Assembly: GCF_937873765.1 (NCBI RefSeq)
Contig: NZ_CALMZC010000028.1
Coordinates: forward strand, 1 to 62,122
Direction of reading: 5' to 3'
DNA length: 62,122 nt
Origin: an uncultured Thiothrix sp.
GTDB lineage: Bacteria > Pseudomonadota > Gammaproteobacteria > Thiotrichales > Thiotrichaceae
In this document: in pieces, positions 28,723 through 37,437 of the stretch
Layout: each line of letters opens with the position of its first letter
Numbering within the stretch: the stretch's first letter is position 1
Position numbers and translations under genes: made by a program
The notes under the pieces: model-generated
What the model was told of the DNA's origin: nothing
The model's input: only the letters and a program-made list of their open reading frames with translations
The model's database searches: none

Positions 28723-29475
28723 ATGCTCTCAATTAAAGATTTACACGCCAGCATTAACGGCAAAGAAATTCTCAAAGGCTTAAGCCTCGAGATGGGCGCT
28801 GGTGAAGTGCATGCGATTATGGGACCCAATGGCTCAGGTAAAAGCACACTCTCCAAAGTCCTAGCGGGGCGTGAAGAATACGAAGTTACGAGCGGCACAG
28901 TCACTTATAAAGGTGAAAATCTATTAGATATGTCACCCGAAGAGCGTGCACATCAGGGTATTTTCATGGCTTTCCAATATCCGGTGGAATTGCCGGGGGT
29001 GAATAATACTTATTTTATGCAAGCTTCCTTAAATGCGATTCGTAAAGCCCGTGGTGAGCCAGAGTTAAATTCCTTAAATTTCATGAAGCTGGTGCGAACT
29101 AAATTAAAGGCGCTGGAAATGAATGAAGCTTTATTAAAGCGCTCAGTGAATACCGGTTTTTCCGGCGGGGAAATGAAGCGCAATGAAATTCTACAGATGA
29201 TTCTGCTCGAGCCTTCTTTAGCGATCTTGGATGAAACGGATTCCGGATTAGACATTGATGCCTTAAAGATGGTGTCAATGGGGGTGAATAGTTTGCGTAG
29301 CCCTGAGCGTTCTATGTTAGTCATTACTCACTATCAGCGCTTACTCGATTATATCCAGCCGGATTATGTGCATGTCTTGAGTGGTGGGCGGATTATTCGT
29401 TCGGGCGATAAATCTTTGGCTTTAGAGCTGGAAGAAAAGGGTTATGGCTGGTTGCAAGAGGAGGCCGCAGCATGA
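28723..29475 (+). CDS. sufC: Fe-S assembly ATPase SufC
   Basis: The 250-residue ABC ATPase has Walker A GPNGSGKS at 34-41, signature FSGGEMKRNEIL and Walker B LAILDETDSGLDIDAL. It drives conformational change in SufBC2D. It is 13 bp after sufB and overlaps sufD by 4 bp. Confidence 0.98.
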   Translation: MLSIKDLHASINGKEILKGLSLEMGAGEVHAIMGPNGSGKSTLSKVLAGREEYEVTSGTVTYKGENLLDMSPEERAHQGIFMAFQYPVELPGVNNTYFMQASLNAIRKARGEPELNSLNFMKLVRTKLKALEMNEALLKRSVNTGFSGGEMKRNEILQMILLEPSLAILDETDSGLDIDALKMVSMGVNSLRSPERSMLVITHYQRLLDYIQPDYVHVLSGGRIIRSGDKSLALELEEKGYGWLQEEAAA

Positions 29476-30761
29476 GTGCTGCTTTGTTAGATCATTATCA
29501 GACTTTAGCGGCAACAGCACCCAAAGCGCATGCTTATCAAGCAGTGGGTCAGCGGCGTTTGAGCTTGGTAGAGCTACCGAATCGTAAGCAAGAGGCTTGG
29601 CGCTACACACCGCTTGCGCCCGTGCTGGATTATCAATTCGCCGCTGCTAGCCGTGAAGACGGTTTATTAGAACCTGAGGATGTCGCTGCTTTACGCGTCA
29701 CGCCCGCTGATCATGTGTGCATTGTCTTGCTCAATGGCTTTTTTATGCCCGAGCTTTCAAGTTTACCTGCTCAAACGGGTTTGGAAGTGTTGGATTTAGA
29801 GCAAGCGCTGCAAACTTCGGCTACAGGCATTGAGCGCTTAGGTCGCTTGAGCGGTGAATGTTTACATCTGTTTGGGGCGGTGAATGCTGCTTTAACGGGA
29901 GCGGGTGTTTATTTGCGGGTCACTGAGAAACTAGTGCAACCCCTTGAGTTAATTCATATCAATTACAGCTTTGATAGTGAGGTTTTGAGCAATCCACGGG
30001 TGTTAGTACAAGTGGAGGCACAAGCGAGCTTAACGCTGATTGAGCAGCATGCCCCGTTTGCCGATGTATTGGGAATGCATAATGGCGTGACTGAAATCTT
30101 CTTAAGTGAGGGCGCTGAGTTGCTTCACCCACGCTTACAGAATGATAGTTTGCGCACGCGCCATTTGAGCAGTTTGTATGTGCAGCAAGCGGCTTCCAGT
30201 GTATATAAAAATACCAGTTTAGCCTTAGGCAGTGCATGGTCGCGGACGGAGTTTCATCTTGATTTCAGCGGTGGACATGCCCATTGTGAGTTAAATGGTT
30301 TTTATTTAGCGGGTGAGCAACAGATGCAGTCGATGCATTTGGATGTTTTGCATTCCGTGCCAGATTGCAGCAGTCGTGAAAGCTTTAAAGGCATTCTTTA
30401 CGGGCAAGGTAAGGCAGTGTTTGATGGCAATATCCTCGTGAAAAAGGATGCCCAAAAAACTGATGCGCGTTTGAGTAATGATAATTTGCTGCTGTCGCGG
30501 GACGCTGAAATTGATACTAAACCGCGCTTAGAAATTTATGCGGATGATGTGCAATGTAGCCATGGCACGACAGTCGGGCAAATTGATCCAGAAATGTTGT
30601 TTTATCTGCGTGCGCGTGGCATTCCTAAAGCAGCAGCGACTAGTATGATTTGCCAAGGCTTTGCGGCGGAATTGATAGCGCATTATGAATATCCTGCTTT
30701 GGAAACTAAGGCTTTAAGTATTTTGCAAGAGCGCTTAGCACCTGTTGCGGCGAATCTTTAG
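29472..30761 (+). CDS. sufD: Fe-S assembly protein SufD
   Basis: The 429-residue beta-helix protein is the SufB paralogue of the SufBC2D complex. The C-terminal block DVQCSHGTTVGQIDPEMLFYLRARGI is diagnostic and contains the conserved histidine needed for iron acquisition. Its ATG overlaps the sufC stop by 4 bp. In most gammaproteobacterial suf operons sufS would come next; here it does not. Confidence 0.96.
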   Translation: MSAALLDHYQTLAATAPKAHAYQAVGQRRLSLVELPNRKQEAWRYTPLAPVLDYQFAAASREDGLLEPEDVAALRVTPADHVCIVLLNGFFMPELSSLPAQTGLEVLDLEQALQTSATGIERLGRLSGECLHLFGAVNAALTGAGVYLRVTEKLVQPLELIHINYSFDSEVLSNPRVLVQVEAQASLTLIEQHAPFADVLGMHNGVTEIFLSEGAELLHPRLQNDSLRTRHLSSLYVQQAASSVYKNTSLALGSAWSRTEFHLDFSGGHAHCELNGFYLAGEQQMQSMHLDVLHSVPDCSSRESFKGILYGQGKAVFDGNILVKKDAQKTDARLSNDNLLLSRDAEIDTKPRLEIYADDVQCSHGTTVGQIDPEMLFYLRARGIPKAAATSMICQGFAAELIAHYEYPALETKALSILQERLAPVAANL

Positions 30762-30770
30762 GAGGGATGT

Positions 30771-31145
30771 ATGTTTAAATTATCGCGCTTAATGAAGGCC
30801 GAGAAGGCTGAGCAGTTTGATGATGAAAATATTGCCCGTCGAGCATGGCTGAAAGATGAAATCATCGCTGCGATTCGCCAAGTTTACGATCCTGAAATTC
30901 CGGTCAATGTGTATGACCTTGGTTTAATTTATCGACTTGATATTGACGAGAATAATAATGTCGATATTGATATGACTCTAACTAGCCCGGCCTGTCCAGT
31001 GGCGGGTAGTTTGCCGGGCTTGGTAGAAACGGCCGCTCGTTCTAAAGTCGAAGTGAATGATGTAAATGTGAATTTGGTCTGGGATCCACCTTGGGGCAAA
31101 GAGCGTATGAGTGAAGAGGCTTTATTAGCCTTGGATATGTATTAG
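30771..31145 (+). CDS. sufT: SufT / MIP18-family (DUF59) Fe-S maturation protein
   Basis: The 124-residue protein has a DUF59 core (AIRQVYDPEIPVNVYDLGLIY) and the TSPACPVAGSLP loop with the conserved cysteine. It matches the SUF-associated SufT group, which helps mature Fe-S proteins under high demand. It follows sufD by 9 bp with a GGAGGG site. The N-terminal ~25 charged residues are an extension relative to minimal DUF59 proteins. Confidence 0.93.
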   Translation: MFKLSRLMKAEKAEQFDDENIARRAWLKDEIIAAIRQVYDPEIPVNVYDLGLIYRLDIDENNNVDIDMTLTSPACPVAGSLPGLVETAARSKVEVNDVNVNLVWDPPWGKERMSEEALLALDMY

Positions 31146-31154
31146 GAGTGAATA

Positions 31155-31478
31155 ATGATTAGTGTTACTGAAAAAGCGGCGCAACATATTCGTCAGCAAC
31201 TAGACAAACGGGGTAATGCTGTCGGCATGCGTTTAGGGGTGCGCAAAAGTGGTTGTACCGGCTTTATGTATGTGGTGGATTATGTTGATCAGTTAGGTGC
31301 GAATGATCGAGTTTATGACCAGTACGGTGTTAAAGTGGTAGTTGATAGTGAAAGCTTGCCTTATTTAGAGGGCACTGAAATTGATTATGTGCGCAGCAAT
31401 GCTTTAAATCAGGGTTTGGAATTTAGGAATCCGAATGTGAAAGATGCCTGCGGCTGCGGCGAATCCTTTAACGTATAA
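31155..31478 (+). CDS. sufA: A-type Fe-S carrier (SufA/IscA family)
   Basis: The 107-residue HesB-like protein has the three conserved cysteines C34 (KSGCTG), C99 and C101 (ACGCGESF). A-type carriers pass clusters from the scaffold to apo-proteins. Placement between sufT and sufE supports the sufA name over iscA or erpA; sequence alone does not separate them firmly. Confidence 0.93.
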   Translation: MISVTEKAAQHIRQQLDKRGNAVGMRLGVRKSGCTGFMYVVDYVDQLGANDRVYDQYGVKVVVDSESLPYLEGTEIDYVRSNALNQGLEFRNPNVKDACGCGESFNV

Positions 31479-31489
31479 AAGCAGATAGC

Positions 31490-31930
31490 ATGACTGAAAT
31501 TGACGAAATCGCCAGTGACTTTGAATTTCTTGAAGATTGGGAGCAGCGCTATCAATATTTAACTGAATTAGGCGAAGCGCTGCCACTTATGCCTGAGGCT
31601 GAAAAGATTGATGCCAATCGAGTTAAAGCTTGCATGAGTCGCGTGTGGGTGAAGCCACATTGGGATGCTCAAGACCCGACTAAAATTGTTTTTAATGGTG
31701 ATTGTGATACGGCGATTATTAAAGGCGTGGTCGCGCTGTTAGTTCGGTTATTTTCTGGCAAGACTCCAGCAGTTATCTTAGCGATGGATGTGGATGATTT
31801 ATTCGATCGCCTGCAACTGGCCGAGAATTTAAGCCCCAATCGGCATGTGGGGGTATATGCGATAGTGGATGTAATGAAGGGGCAGGTGGAAAGGCTTGCG
31901 CCTGTCAGTGTGGAGTTTTCTCCCGGCTGA
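31490..31930 (+). CDS. sufE: Cysteine desulfurase activator SufE
   Basis: The 146-residue protein shows the SufE fold, with persulfide-accepting C48 in NRVKACMSRVW (classic form G-C-x-S-x-V-W). SufE takes sulfane sulfur from SufS and gives it to SufB. It closes the suf cluster, 11 bp after sufA, yet no sufS is in the window, so a desulfurase encoded elsewhere must serve it. Confidence 0.95.
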   Translation: MTEIDEIASDFEFLEDWEQRYQYLTELGEALPLMPEAEKIDANRVKACMSRVWVKPHWDAQDPTKIVFNGDCDTAIIKGVVALLVRLFSGKTPAVILAMDVDDLFDRLQLAENLSPNRHVGVYAIVDVMKGQVERLAPVSVEFSPG

Positions 31931-31944
31931 TGCTTGTTTGATCT

Positions 31945-31980
31945 ATAATAACGTTATCATTCATCTGATGACGTTATTAT
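31945..31980. promoter_or_regulatory. Palindromic operator/promoter of vapBC
   Basis: ATAATAACGT (31945-31954) and ACGTTATTAT (31971-31980) form a perfect 10-bp inverted repeat around 16 bases; inside it ATCA/TGAT continues the symmetry. A TATAAT at 31944-31949 lies in the left arm. The palindrome ends one base before the vapB start codon, which fits autorepression by a VapBC complex. Confidence 0.75.
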
Positions 31981-31981
31981 T

Positions 31982-32203
31982 ATGCGCACTATTATAGAAA
32001 TTCCTGATTTCCAGTTAGAACAGCTCGCTCGTTTTGCTGCTGAGTCTAATATCTCACGTGCAGAGCTGATCCGTCGTGCGGTGGCAGATTACCTCCAACG
32101 CTACACCACCCCCAAGGAAGACAATGCTGCTTTCGGCTTATGGGCGTCAAAAGCAGAGGATGGCTTGGCCTATCAAGAGCGTTTGCGTGGAGAATGGGAC
32201 TAG
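31982..32203 (+). CDS. vapB: VapB-type ribbon-helix-helix antitoxin
   Basis: The 73-residue protein begins MRTIIEIPDFQLEQL and contains an RHH/CopG DNA-binding fold (residues 2-42, ISRAELIRRAVADYLQ). The C-terminal ~30 residues, with DNAAFGLWASK, should wrap the toxin. It overlaps the toxin gene at its stop. Autoregulation through the adjacent palindrome is likely. Confidence 0.88.
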   Translation: MRTIIEIPDFQLEQLARFAAESNISRAELIRRAVADYLQRYTTPKEDNAAFGLWASKAEDGLAYQERLRGEWD

Positions 32204-32565
32204 TGAAAGCCTTATTTGACACGAATATTTTAATTGATTACCTGAATGGCATTGAAGCTGCTAAAGAGGAAATTAAGCGCTATCCGCATATTGCTATTAG
32301 CGTAATCACTTGGATGGAAGTAATGGTAGGTGCTAAGTCAGAAGAAGAGGCTGCCATTAGACGGTTTTTAGCTCGGTTTGCATTAATTCCACTGAATACT
32401 AATATCGCTGAACGTGCAGTAGACATTAGGCGAGCTACTAAAATACGTCTTCCTGATGCGATTATTCGTGCTAGTGCGGAACTTGAGCATGCTTTGTTAG
32501 TTTCGCGAAATACTAAAGATTTTCCTGAAGATGAACCTTGGGTTCGAGTGCCATATAAACTGTAA
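32203..32565 (+). CDS. vapC: VapC-type PIN-domain toxin
   Basis: The preferred start is GTG 32203, sharing a base with the vapB stop and 10 bases after GGAG; this gives the usual KALFDTNILIDYL opening and 120 residues. ATG 32194 is the alternative. Acidic PIN residues are in LFDTN, TWMEVMVG, and LPDAIIRASA. PIN toxins cleave RNA, often initiator tRNA, but the target here is unknown. The pair separates the suf operon from the restriction locus. Confidence 0.88.
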   Translation: MKALFDTNILIDYLNGIEAAKEEIKRYPHIAISVITWMEVMVGAKSEEEAAIRRFLARFALIPLNTNIAERAVDIRRATKIRLPDAIIRASAELEHALLVSRNTKDFPEDEPWVRVPYKL

Positions 32566-32619
32566 GTATCCGAAGAAAGTACTTAATTTAACCAACCCTA
32601 TTTAAACAGGATCAACAGC

Positions 32620-34165
32620 ATGACCAGTAGTCAACAGCGAGCCGCTCTGCAACGCCAAATTTGGGCTATTGCCAATGAAGTGCGTGGTGCGGTGGATGGT
32701 TGGGATTTTAAGCAATATGTACTGGGTACATTATTTTATCGCTTTATCAGTGAAAACTTTGCCAGTTACATAGAAGCGGATGATGAAAATATTGTTTACG
32801 CAGACTTGCCCAATGACGTAATCACGCCCGCCATCAAAGACGATGCAATTAAAACCAAAGGCTACTTTATTTATCCCAGTCAGTTGTTCGTTAATATCGT
32901 CAAAAATGCCAATACCAATGAAAGTCTGAATACCGACCTTGCCTCTATCTTTACTGATATTGAAGCCTCTGCTAGTGGCTATCCGTCTGAGGGCGATATT
33001 AAAGGTTTATTTGCTGATTTTGATACCACCAGCAATCGTCTAGGCAATACAGTCAAAGATAAAAACACCCGTTTGGCGGCGGTCTTGAAAGGTGTGGCAG
33101 GCTTAGATTTTGGTGACTTTGATGAGAGCCATATCGACCTTTTCGGTGATGCTTATGAGTTTTTGATCTCCAACTATGCCGCCAATGCAGGTAAGTCGGG
33201 CGGGGAGTTTTTCACGCCGCAACATGTGTCTAAGTTGATTGCGCAATTGGCGATGCATCAACAGACCAGTGTGAATAAAATTTATGACCCTGCGTGTGGT
33301 TCTGGCTCGTTATTGTTACAAGCTAAAAAGCATTTTGATGCGCATATTATTGAGGATGGGTTTTTCGGGCAGGAGATTAATCACACTACTTACAATTTGG
33401 CGCGGATGAATATGTTTTTGCATAACATCAACTACGACAAATTCAATATCCAACTCGGTAATACGCTCATCGACCCGCATTTTGGCGATGACAAACCGTT
33501 TGATGCGATTGTGTCTAATCCACCGTATTCCGTGAAATGGATAGGCTCAGATGACCCTACTTTGATCAATGACGACCGCTGCTGGAGTACTCGCGCCCAA
33601 GTCCAAAGCGGATTTTGCTTTTGTGCTTCATGCTTTGAGTTATCTATCGAGTAAAGGACGGGCGGCGATTGTGTGCTTCCCTGGGATTTTTTATCGGGGC
33701 GGAGCTGAGCAGAAAATCCGGCAGTACTTGGTGGATAATAATTATGTGGAAACGGTTATTTCACTCGCACCGAATCTGTTTTATGGCACGACTATCGCAG
33801 TGAATATTCTGGTGCTGTCTAAGCATAAGGTAAATACCGATACGCAATTTATTGATGCTAGTGGTTTGTTTAAGAAAGAGACGAATAACAATATTCTCAC
33901 CGATGAGCATATTGAGCGAATCATGCAGGTGTTTGATAGTAAAGCCAATGTGGATTATTTGGCGATGTCGGTGTCGGTTGAGCAAGTCGCCGCTAATGAT
34001 TACAACTTGTCGGTGAGTAGTTATGTAGAGGCGGAAGATCAGCGGGAGGTAGTGGATATTACTAAGCTTAATGCCGATCTTAAAACCACGGTCACTAAAA
34101 TCACTCAACTGCGGGCGGAGATTGATGCGATTGTGGCGGAGATTGAGGGCGCTAAACATGAATGA
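32620..34165 (+). pseudogene. hsdM: Type IC restriction-modification DNA methyltransferase HsdM, frameshifted
   Basis: The first frame (32620-33580) covers the N-terminal helical domain, SAM motif [12 protein letters not shown] and catalytic SNPPY. It then leaves the family sequence after TLINDDR. The correct continuation [19 protein letters not shown] resumes in the next frame at 33581 and runs to 34165. EcoR124 HsdM has three residues (FAP) between these blocks; here one base remains of those nine, so an 8-base deletion explains the shift. The first product would be 344 residues instead of about 515 and would lack the C-terminal helices that bind HsdS. A sequencing error cannot be excluded. 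Confidence 0.88.
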
Positions 34166-35201
34166 TAAGCCTAGCGCTTTGACTCAACCGCCAGAGGGTT
34201 ATGGTGAGTGGCTGGCAGAGCTAAAAAGTAGAATTCATACGGCTCAACAGCGTGCAAGCCTTAGCGTCAATCGTGAATTGGTATTGCTGTATTGGCAAAT
34301 AGGGCAGGACATATTAACCCGCCAAGCTACTCAGGGTTGGGGTGCAAAGGTGATCGAACGGTTAGCACACGATTTGCGTAATGCCTTTCCTGAGATGAAA
34401 GGATTCTCTCGTACCAATTTGCTTTATATGCGCTCTTTTGCTGAAGCGTGGACAGATGAGCAAATTGTCCAACAGGTTGTTGGACAATTGCCGTGGGGAC
34501 ATAATTTGGTTCTACTGACCAAGTTAAAAAAACCAGAGGAACGGCTAGCCTATGCCCAAAAAACGCTTGAGCATCATTGGTCACGCAATGTATTGGTTAT
34601 GCAGATAGAAACAAAATTGATAGAACGGCAAGGCATGGCAGTCACTAATTTTGAGCAGCGTTTGCCTAAGCCTCAATCTGACCTTGCACGTGAGTCGCTG
34701 AAAGATCCTTATCGTTTTGATTTTTTGGGCTTGGGTCATGAAGCGCAGGAACGCGAGATTGAGCGTGCCTTAGTTCAGCATGTAACAGCGTTTCTGTTGG
34801 AGTTAGGTGCAGGCTTTGCTTTTGTAGGGCGACAGGTGCATTTGATGGTTGGTGGAGAGGATTTTTTTATTGATCTCTTGTTTTATCATCTGAAGTTGCA
34901 TTGTTATGTGGTGATTGAGCTGAAAGCGGGTGATTTTAAACCAGAACATTTGGGGCAGCTCGGCTTTTACCTCACTGCGGTGGATCGCCAACTGAAAGAA
35001 CCACAAGATCAGCCTACGATTGGCTTGTTATTGTGCAAAAGCAAAAACAAAGTGGTGGCTGAATATGCATTAGGTGATAAAACGCAGCCGATGGGTATTG
35101 CCGAATACAAGCTAGTGGAATCCCTGCCGACTGATTTGCAAAGCAAATTGCCTAGTATTGAACAGATAGAGCGTGAGTTAGAGGGGTTTAGCCATGAGTG
35201 A
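34158..35201 (+). CDS. YhcG-type PD-(D/E)XK nuclease (DUF1016 N-terminal domain)
   Basis: The 347-residue protein starts at ATG 34158, overlapping hsdM by 8 bp. Residues 15-165 match the DUF1016 N-terminal domain ([45 protein letters not shown]). The C-terminal PD-(D/E)XK domain has FFIDLLFYH and [18 protein letters not shown], giving the D...E-x-K triad. Such genes often ride inside type I restriction loci, but their function is not settled. It overlaps hsdS by 8 bp, so translation of hsdM, yhcG-like and hsdS is linked. Confidence 0.9.
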   Translation: MNDKPSALTQPPEGYGEWLAELKSRIHTAQQRASLSVNRELVLLYWQIGQDILTRQATQGWGAKVIERLAHDLRNAFPEMKGFSRTNLLYMRSFAEAWTDEQIVQQVVGQLPWGHNLVLLTKLKKPEERLAYAQKTLEHHWSRNVLVMQIETKLIERQGMAVTNFEQRLPKPQSDLARESLKDPYRFDFLGLGHEAQEREIERALVQHVTAFLLELGAGFAFVGRQVHLMVGGEDFFIDLLFYHLKLHCYVVIELKAGDFKPEHLGQLGFYLTAVDRQLKEPQDQPTIGLLLCKSKNKVVAEYALGDKTQPMGIAEYKLVESLPTDLQSKLPSIEQIERELEGFSHE

Positions 35202-36408
35202 ATTAAATTTTATGACTAGGCTGTTGGATGGAGTGACGGTGGAGTGGAGGGCTTTAGAACAGATAGCAAAAATAAGGCATGGCAAAGATTGGAAAGGTTT
35301 AAATGCTGGTGATATTCCAGTTTACGGTTCGGGTGGAATCATGGGGTATGTTGATACATATTCTTATGACAAACCTACTGTTCTAATTCCTCGTAAAGGC
35401 TCAATTTCAAATATTTTCTTTGTTGATAAGCCATTTTGGAATGTTGATACTATTTACTACACGGAAATCGACACATCTAAGATTGCCCCAAAGTATCTTT
35501 ACCATTTTATTAAAACTATTGATTTAATGGCACTTGATACTGGTTCTGGAAGACCTAGTTTGACACAAGCTCTTTTAAATAAGCTTGAAATTCCCATCCC
35601 CTGCCCAGAAAACCCTGAAAAATCGCTACACATTCAAGCCGAAATTGTGCGTATTTTGGACGTATTTACGGCGCTGACCGCTGAGCTGACCGCTGAGCTG
35701 ACCGCTGAGCTGACCGCTGAGCTGACCGCTGAGCTTAGCATGCGAAAAAAACAATACAACTACTATCGTGATTATTTATTGAGTTTTGAAGAGGGGGAAG
35801 TGGAGTGGAGGACATTAGGGGAGGTTGCTAATATTCAGCGTGGGGCATCGCCTAGACCAATAGTAAGATACATAACTGAAGATAAAGAGGGTATTCCTTG
35901 GATTAAGATAGGTGATACCTCGCTTGGTTCAAAATATGTAAATAGAACAGCACAAAAAATTACACTAGAGGGCGCAAAAAAGTCACGTATTCTAAATGAA
36001 GGCGATTTTATTATGTCCAACTCTATGAGTTTTGGACGGCCTTATATACTTGGTATAAAAGGAGCTATTCATGATGGATGGGCTTCTATTAGTGGCTTTG
36101 GGGAAAAGCTAAATTCAGATTATCTTTATCATTACCTTTCATCTAATACTGTACATAGGTATTGGACAGGAAAGATTAACAGTGGCTCTGTTAGTAATTT
36201 GAATGCAGACATTATTAAGACGCTATCTATACCTATTCCTGATCTTAATAAGCAGAAGAAAATTGCGTTAATCCTCGACAAATTCGACGCGCTCACTAAT
36301 TCCATCACCGAAGGCTTACCCCGCGAAATCAAGCTACGCCAACAACAATACGAATACTACCGCGATTTGTTGCTGAGTTTCCCCAAGCCTGATGAGGTCG
36401 TAGATTAA
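35194..36408 (+). CDS. hsdS: Type IC restriction-modification specificity subunit HsdS
   Basis: The 404-residue protein has two target-recognition domains (about 10-140 and 200-345), each followed by a conserved helix-forming segment with the shared motif QYxYYRDxLLSF (about 185-200 and 385-400). The spacer between the halves holds five TAEL repeats (residues 162-181). TRD1 and TRD2 each recognise half of a bipartite DNA site; the spacer sets the distance between halves. With hsdM broken, the protein is probably idle unless another HsdM complements it. Confidence 0.95.
   Translation: MSELNFMTRLLDGVTVEWRALEQIAKIRHGKDWKGLNAGDIPVYGSGGIMGYVDTYSYDKPTVLIPRKGSISNIFFVDKPFWNVDTIYYTEIDTSKIAPKYLYHFIKTIDLMALDTGSGRPSLTQALLNKLEIPIPCPENPEKSLHIQAEIVRILDVFTALTAELTAELTAELTAELTAELSMRKKQYNYYRDYLLSFEEGEVEWRTLGEVANIQRGASPRPIVRYITEDKEGIPWIKIGDTSLGSKYVNRTAQKITLEGAKKSRILNEGDFIMSNSMSFGRPYILGIKGAIHDGWASISGFGEKLNSDYLYHYLSSNTVHRYWTGKINSGSVSNLNADIIKTLSIPIPDLNKQKKIALILDKFDALTNSITEGLPREIKLRQQQYEYYRDLLLSFPKPDEVVD
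35677..35736 (+). repeat. Five 12-bp repeats encoding (TAEL)5 in hsdS
   Basis: ACCGCTGAGCTG is repeated five times without interruption; the last copy ends CTT. In EcoR124I and EcoR124/3I the same tetrapeptide occurs two and three times and shifts the recognition spacer by one base (established). Five copies exceed both. Perfect DNA identity suggests recent slippage. Confidence 0.97.
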
Positions 36409-36426
36409 TAGGAGCAGGCCAACCAA

Positions 36427-37434
36427 ATGACCAATAGCATCGAAATCTATCACACCACCGACGGTCAACTTGAGCTGAAAGTAGCACTTGATAACGAAAC
36501 TATTTGGCTTTCTCAAGCTCAAATGGCTGAGTTATTTGAAACCAAACGGCCTGCTATCACTAAGCATCTGAGTAATATCTTCAAATTCGGTGAGTTGTCG
36601 GAAGAAAGCACCTGTTCCATTTTGGAACATATGGCTGAGCATGGTCAGACCTATAAAACAAAACACTACAATCTTGATGCCATTATCTCGGTGGGCTATC
36701 GTGTTAATTCATCCCGTGCCACACAATTTCGTATCTGGGCGACCCGTACCCTGAAGCAACATCTAGTCGATGGCTATACCCTAAACCAACGTCGTTTAAA
36801 AGAGCGCGGTATTGAATTTGAACAGGCGGTTATGCTGTTATCCCGTACACTGGTTAATCAACAATTAGTGAATAACACGGGTACAGTGGTGCTATCGGTC
36901 ATCAGCGATTACGCCCGCAGTTGGAGTTTATTGCAAGGCTACGATGAACAAAGCCTCTGCGCCCTAGCCAATAAACAAAGCGGCATGCAAGCTCTCGATC
37001 TGACTGAAGTATTAGCAGCGATTGCAGAGTTGAAAACGATATTAATGGCCAAAGGTGAAGCCACTGATTTATTTGGGCAATTACGCGGCGATGGGCTGGC
37101 ATCAGCACTAGCCACTATTGAGCAAGGCTTTGGTGAAGAACTGTTTTACCCCAATGTCGCCAGTCGTGCCGCGCATTTGCTCTATTTTGTCATCAAAAAC
37201 CATCCACTAGCTGATGGTAATAAGCGCAGCGGCTCATTTTTATTTTTGTGGTATTTGCGTTTAAACCAGCCTTTATTAGCCAAACCGGTGGAGCAGCTCA
37301 TTAACGACAATACGCTAGTGGCGCTAGCGTTACTGGTGGCTGAGAGTTTGCCCGCTCAAAAAGAGTTAATGATCCGTTTAATTGAGCATTTCGTTCTACT
37401 CAAAGACGAATGCCATCAGGATAGAGGAGACTAG
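36427..37434 (+). CDS. RhuM-Fic/Doc fusion protein
   Basis: The 335-residue protein joins a RhuM (virulence RhuM-like) N-terminal region (about 1-115, IWLSQAQMAELFETKRPAI, RATQFRIWATRTLKQHLVDGY) to a C-terminal Fic/Doc domain whose core reads HPLADGNKRSGSFLF (about 257-271). Fic enzymes AMP-ylate or phosphorylate targets. Here phenylalanine in HxFx is replaced by leucine and GNK resembles Doc (ANK), so a Doc-like kinase is possible. It sits between hsdS and hsdR (18 bp and 3 bp gaps) and is expressed with them. A role as toxin, guard or regulator of the restriction system is unproven. Confidence 0.88.
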   Translation: MTNSIEIYHTTDGQLELKVALDNETIWLSQAQMAELFETKRPAITKHLSNIFKFGELSEESTCSILEHMAEHGQTYKTKHYNLDAIISVGYRVNSSRATQFRIWATRTLKQHLVDGYTLNQRRLKERGIEFEQAVMLLSRTLVNQQLVNNTGTVVLSVISDYARSWSLLQGYDEQSLCALANKQSGMQALDLTEVLAAIAELKTILMAKGEATDLFGQLRGDGLASALATIEQGFGEELFYPNVASRAAHLLYFVIKNHPLADGNKRSGSFLFLWYLRLNQPLLAKPVEQLINDNTLVALALLVAESLPAQKELMIRLIEHFVLLKDECHQDRGD

Positions 37435-37437
37435 CCA

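Noticed and set aside
31490..32565. vapBC as part of the suf operon
   Set aside because: It has its own -10 box and operator, and its genes are unrelated to Fe-S assembly.
33569..34165. Frame starting [15 protein letters not shown] as an independent gene
   Set aside because: It has no ribosome site and is exactly the C-terminal third of HsdM after the frameshift, so it belongs to the broken hsdM.
35677..35736. 12-bp repeats as a CRISPR-like array
   Set aside because: No spacers exist; the units are contiguous, coding and match the known TAEL spacer of HsdS. No CRISPR array was seen anywhere in the window, including next to the Cas13b-like gene.
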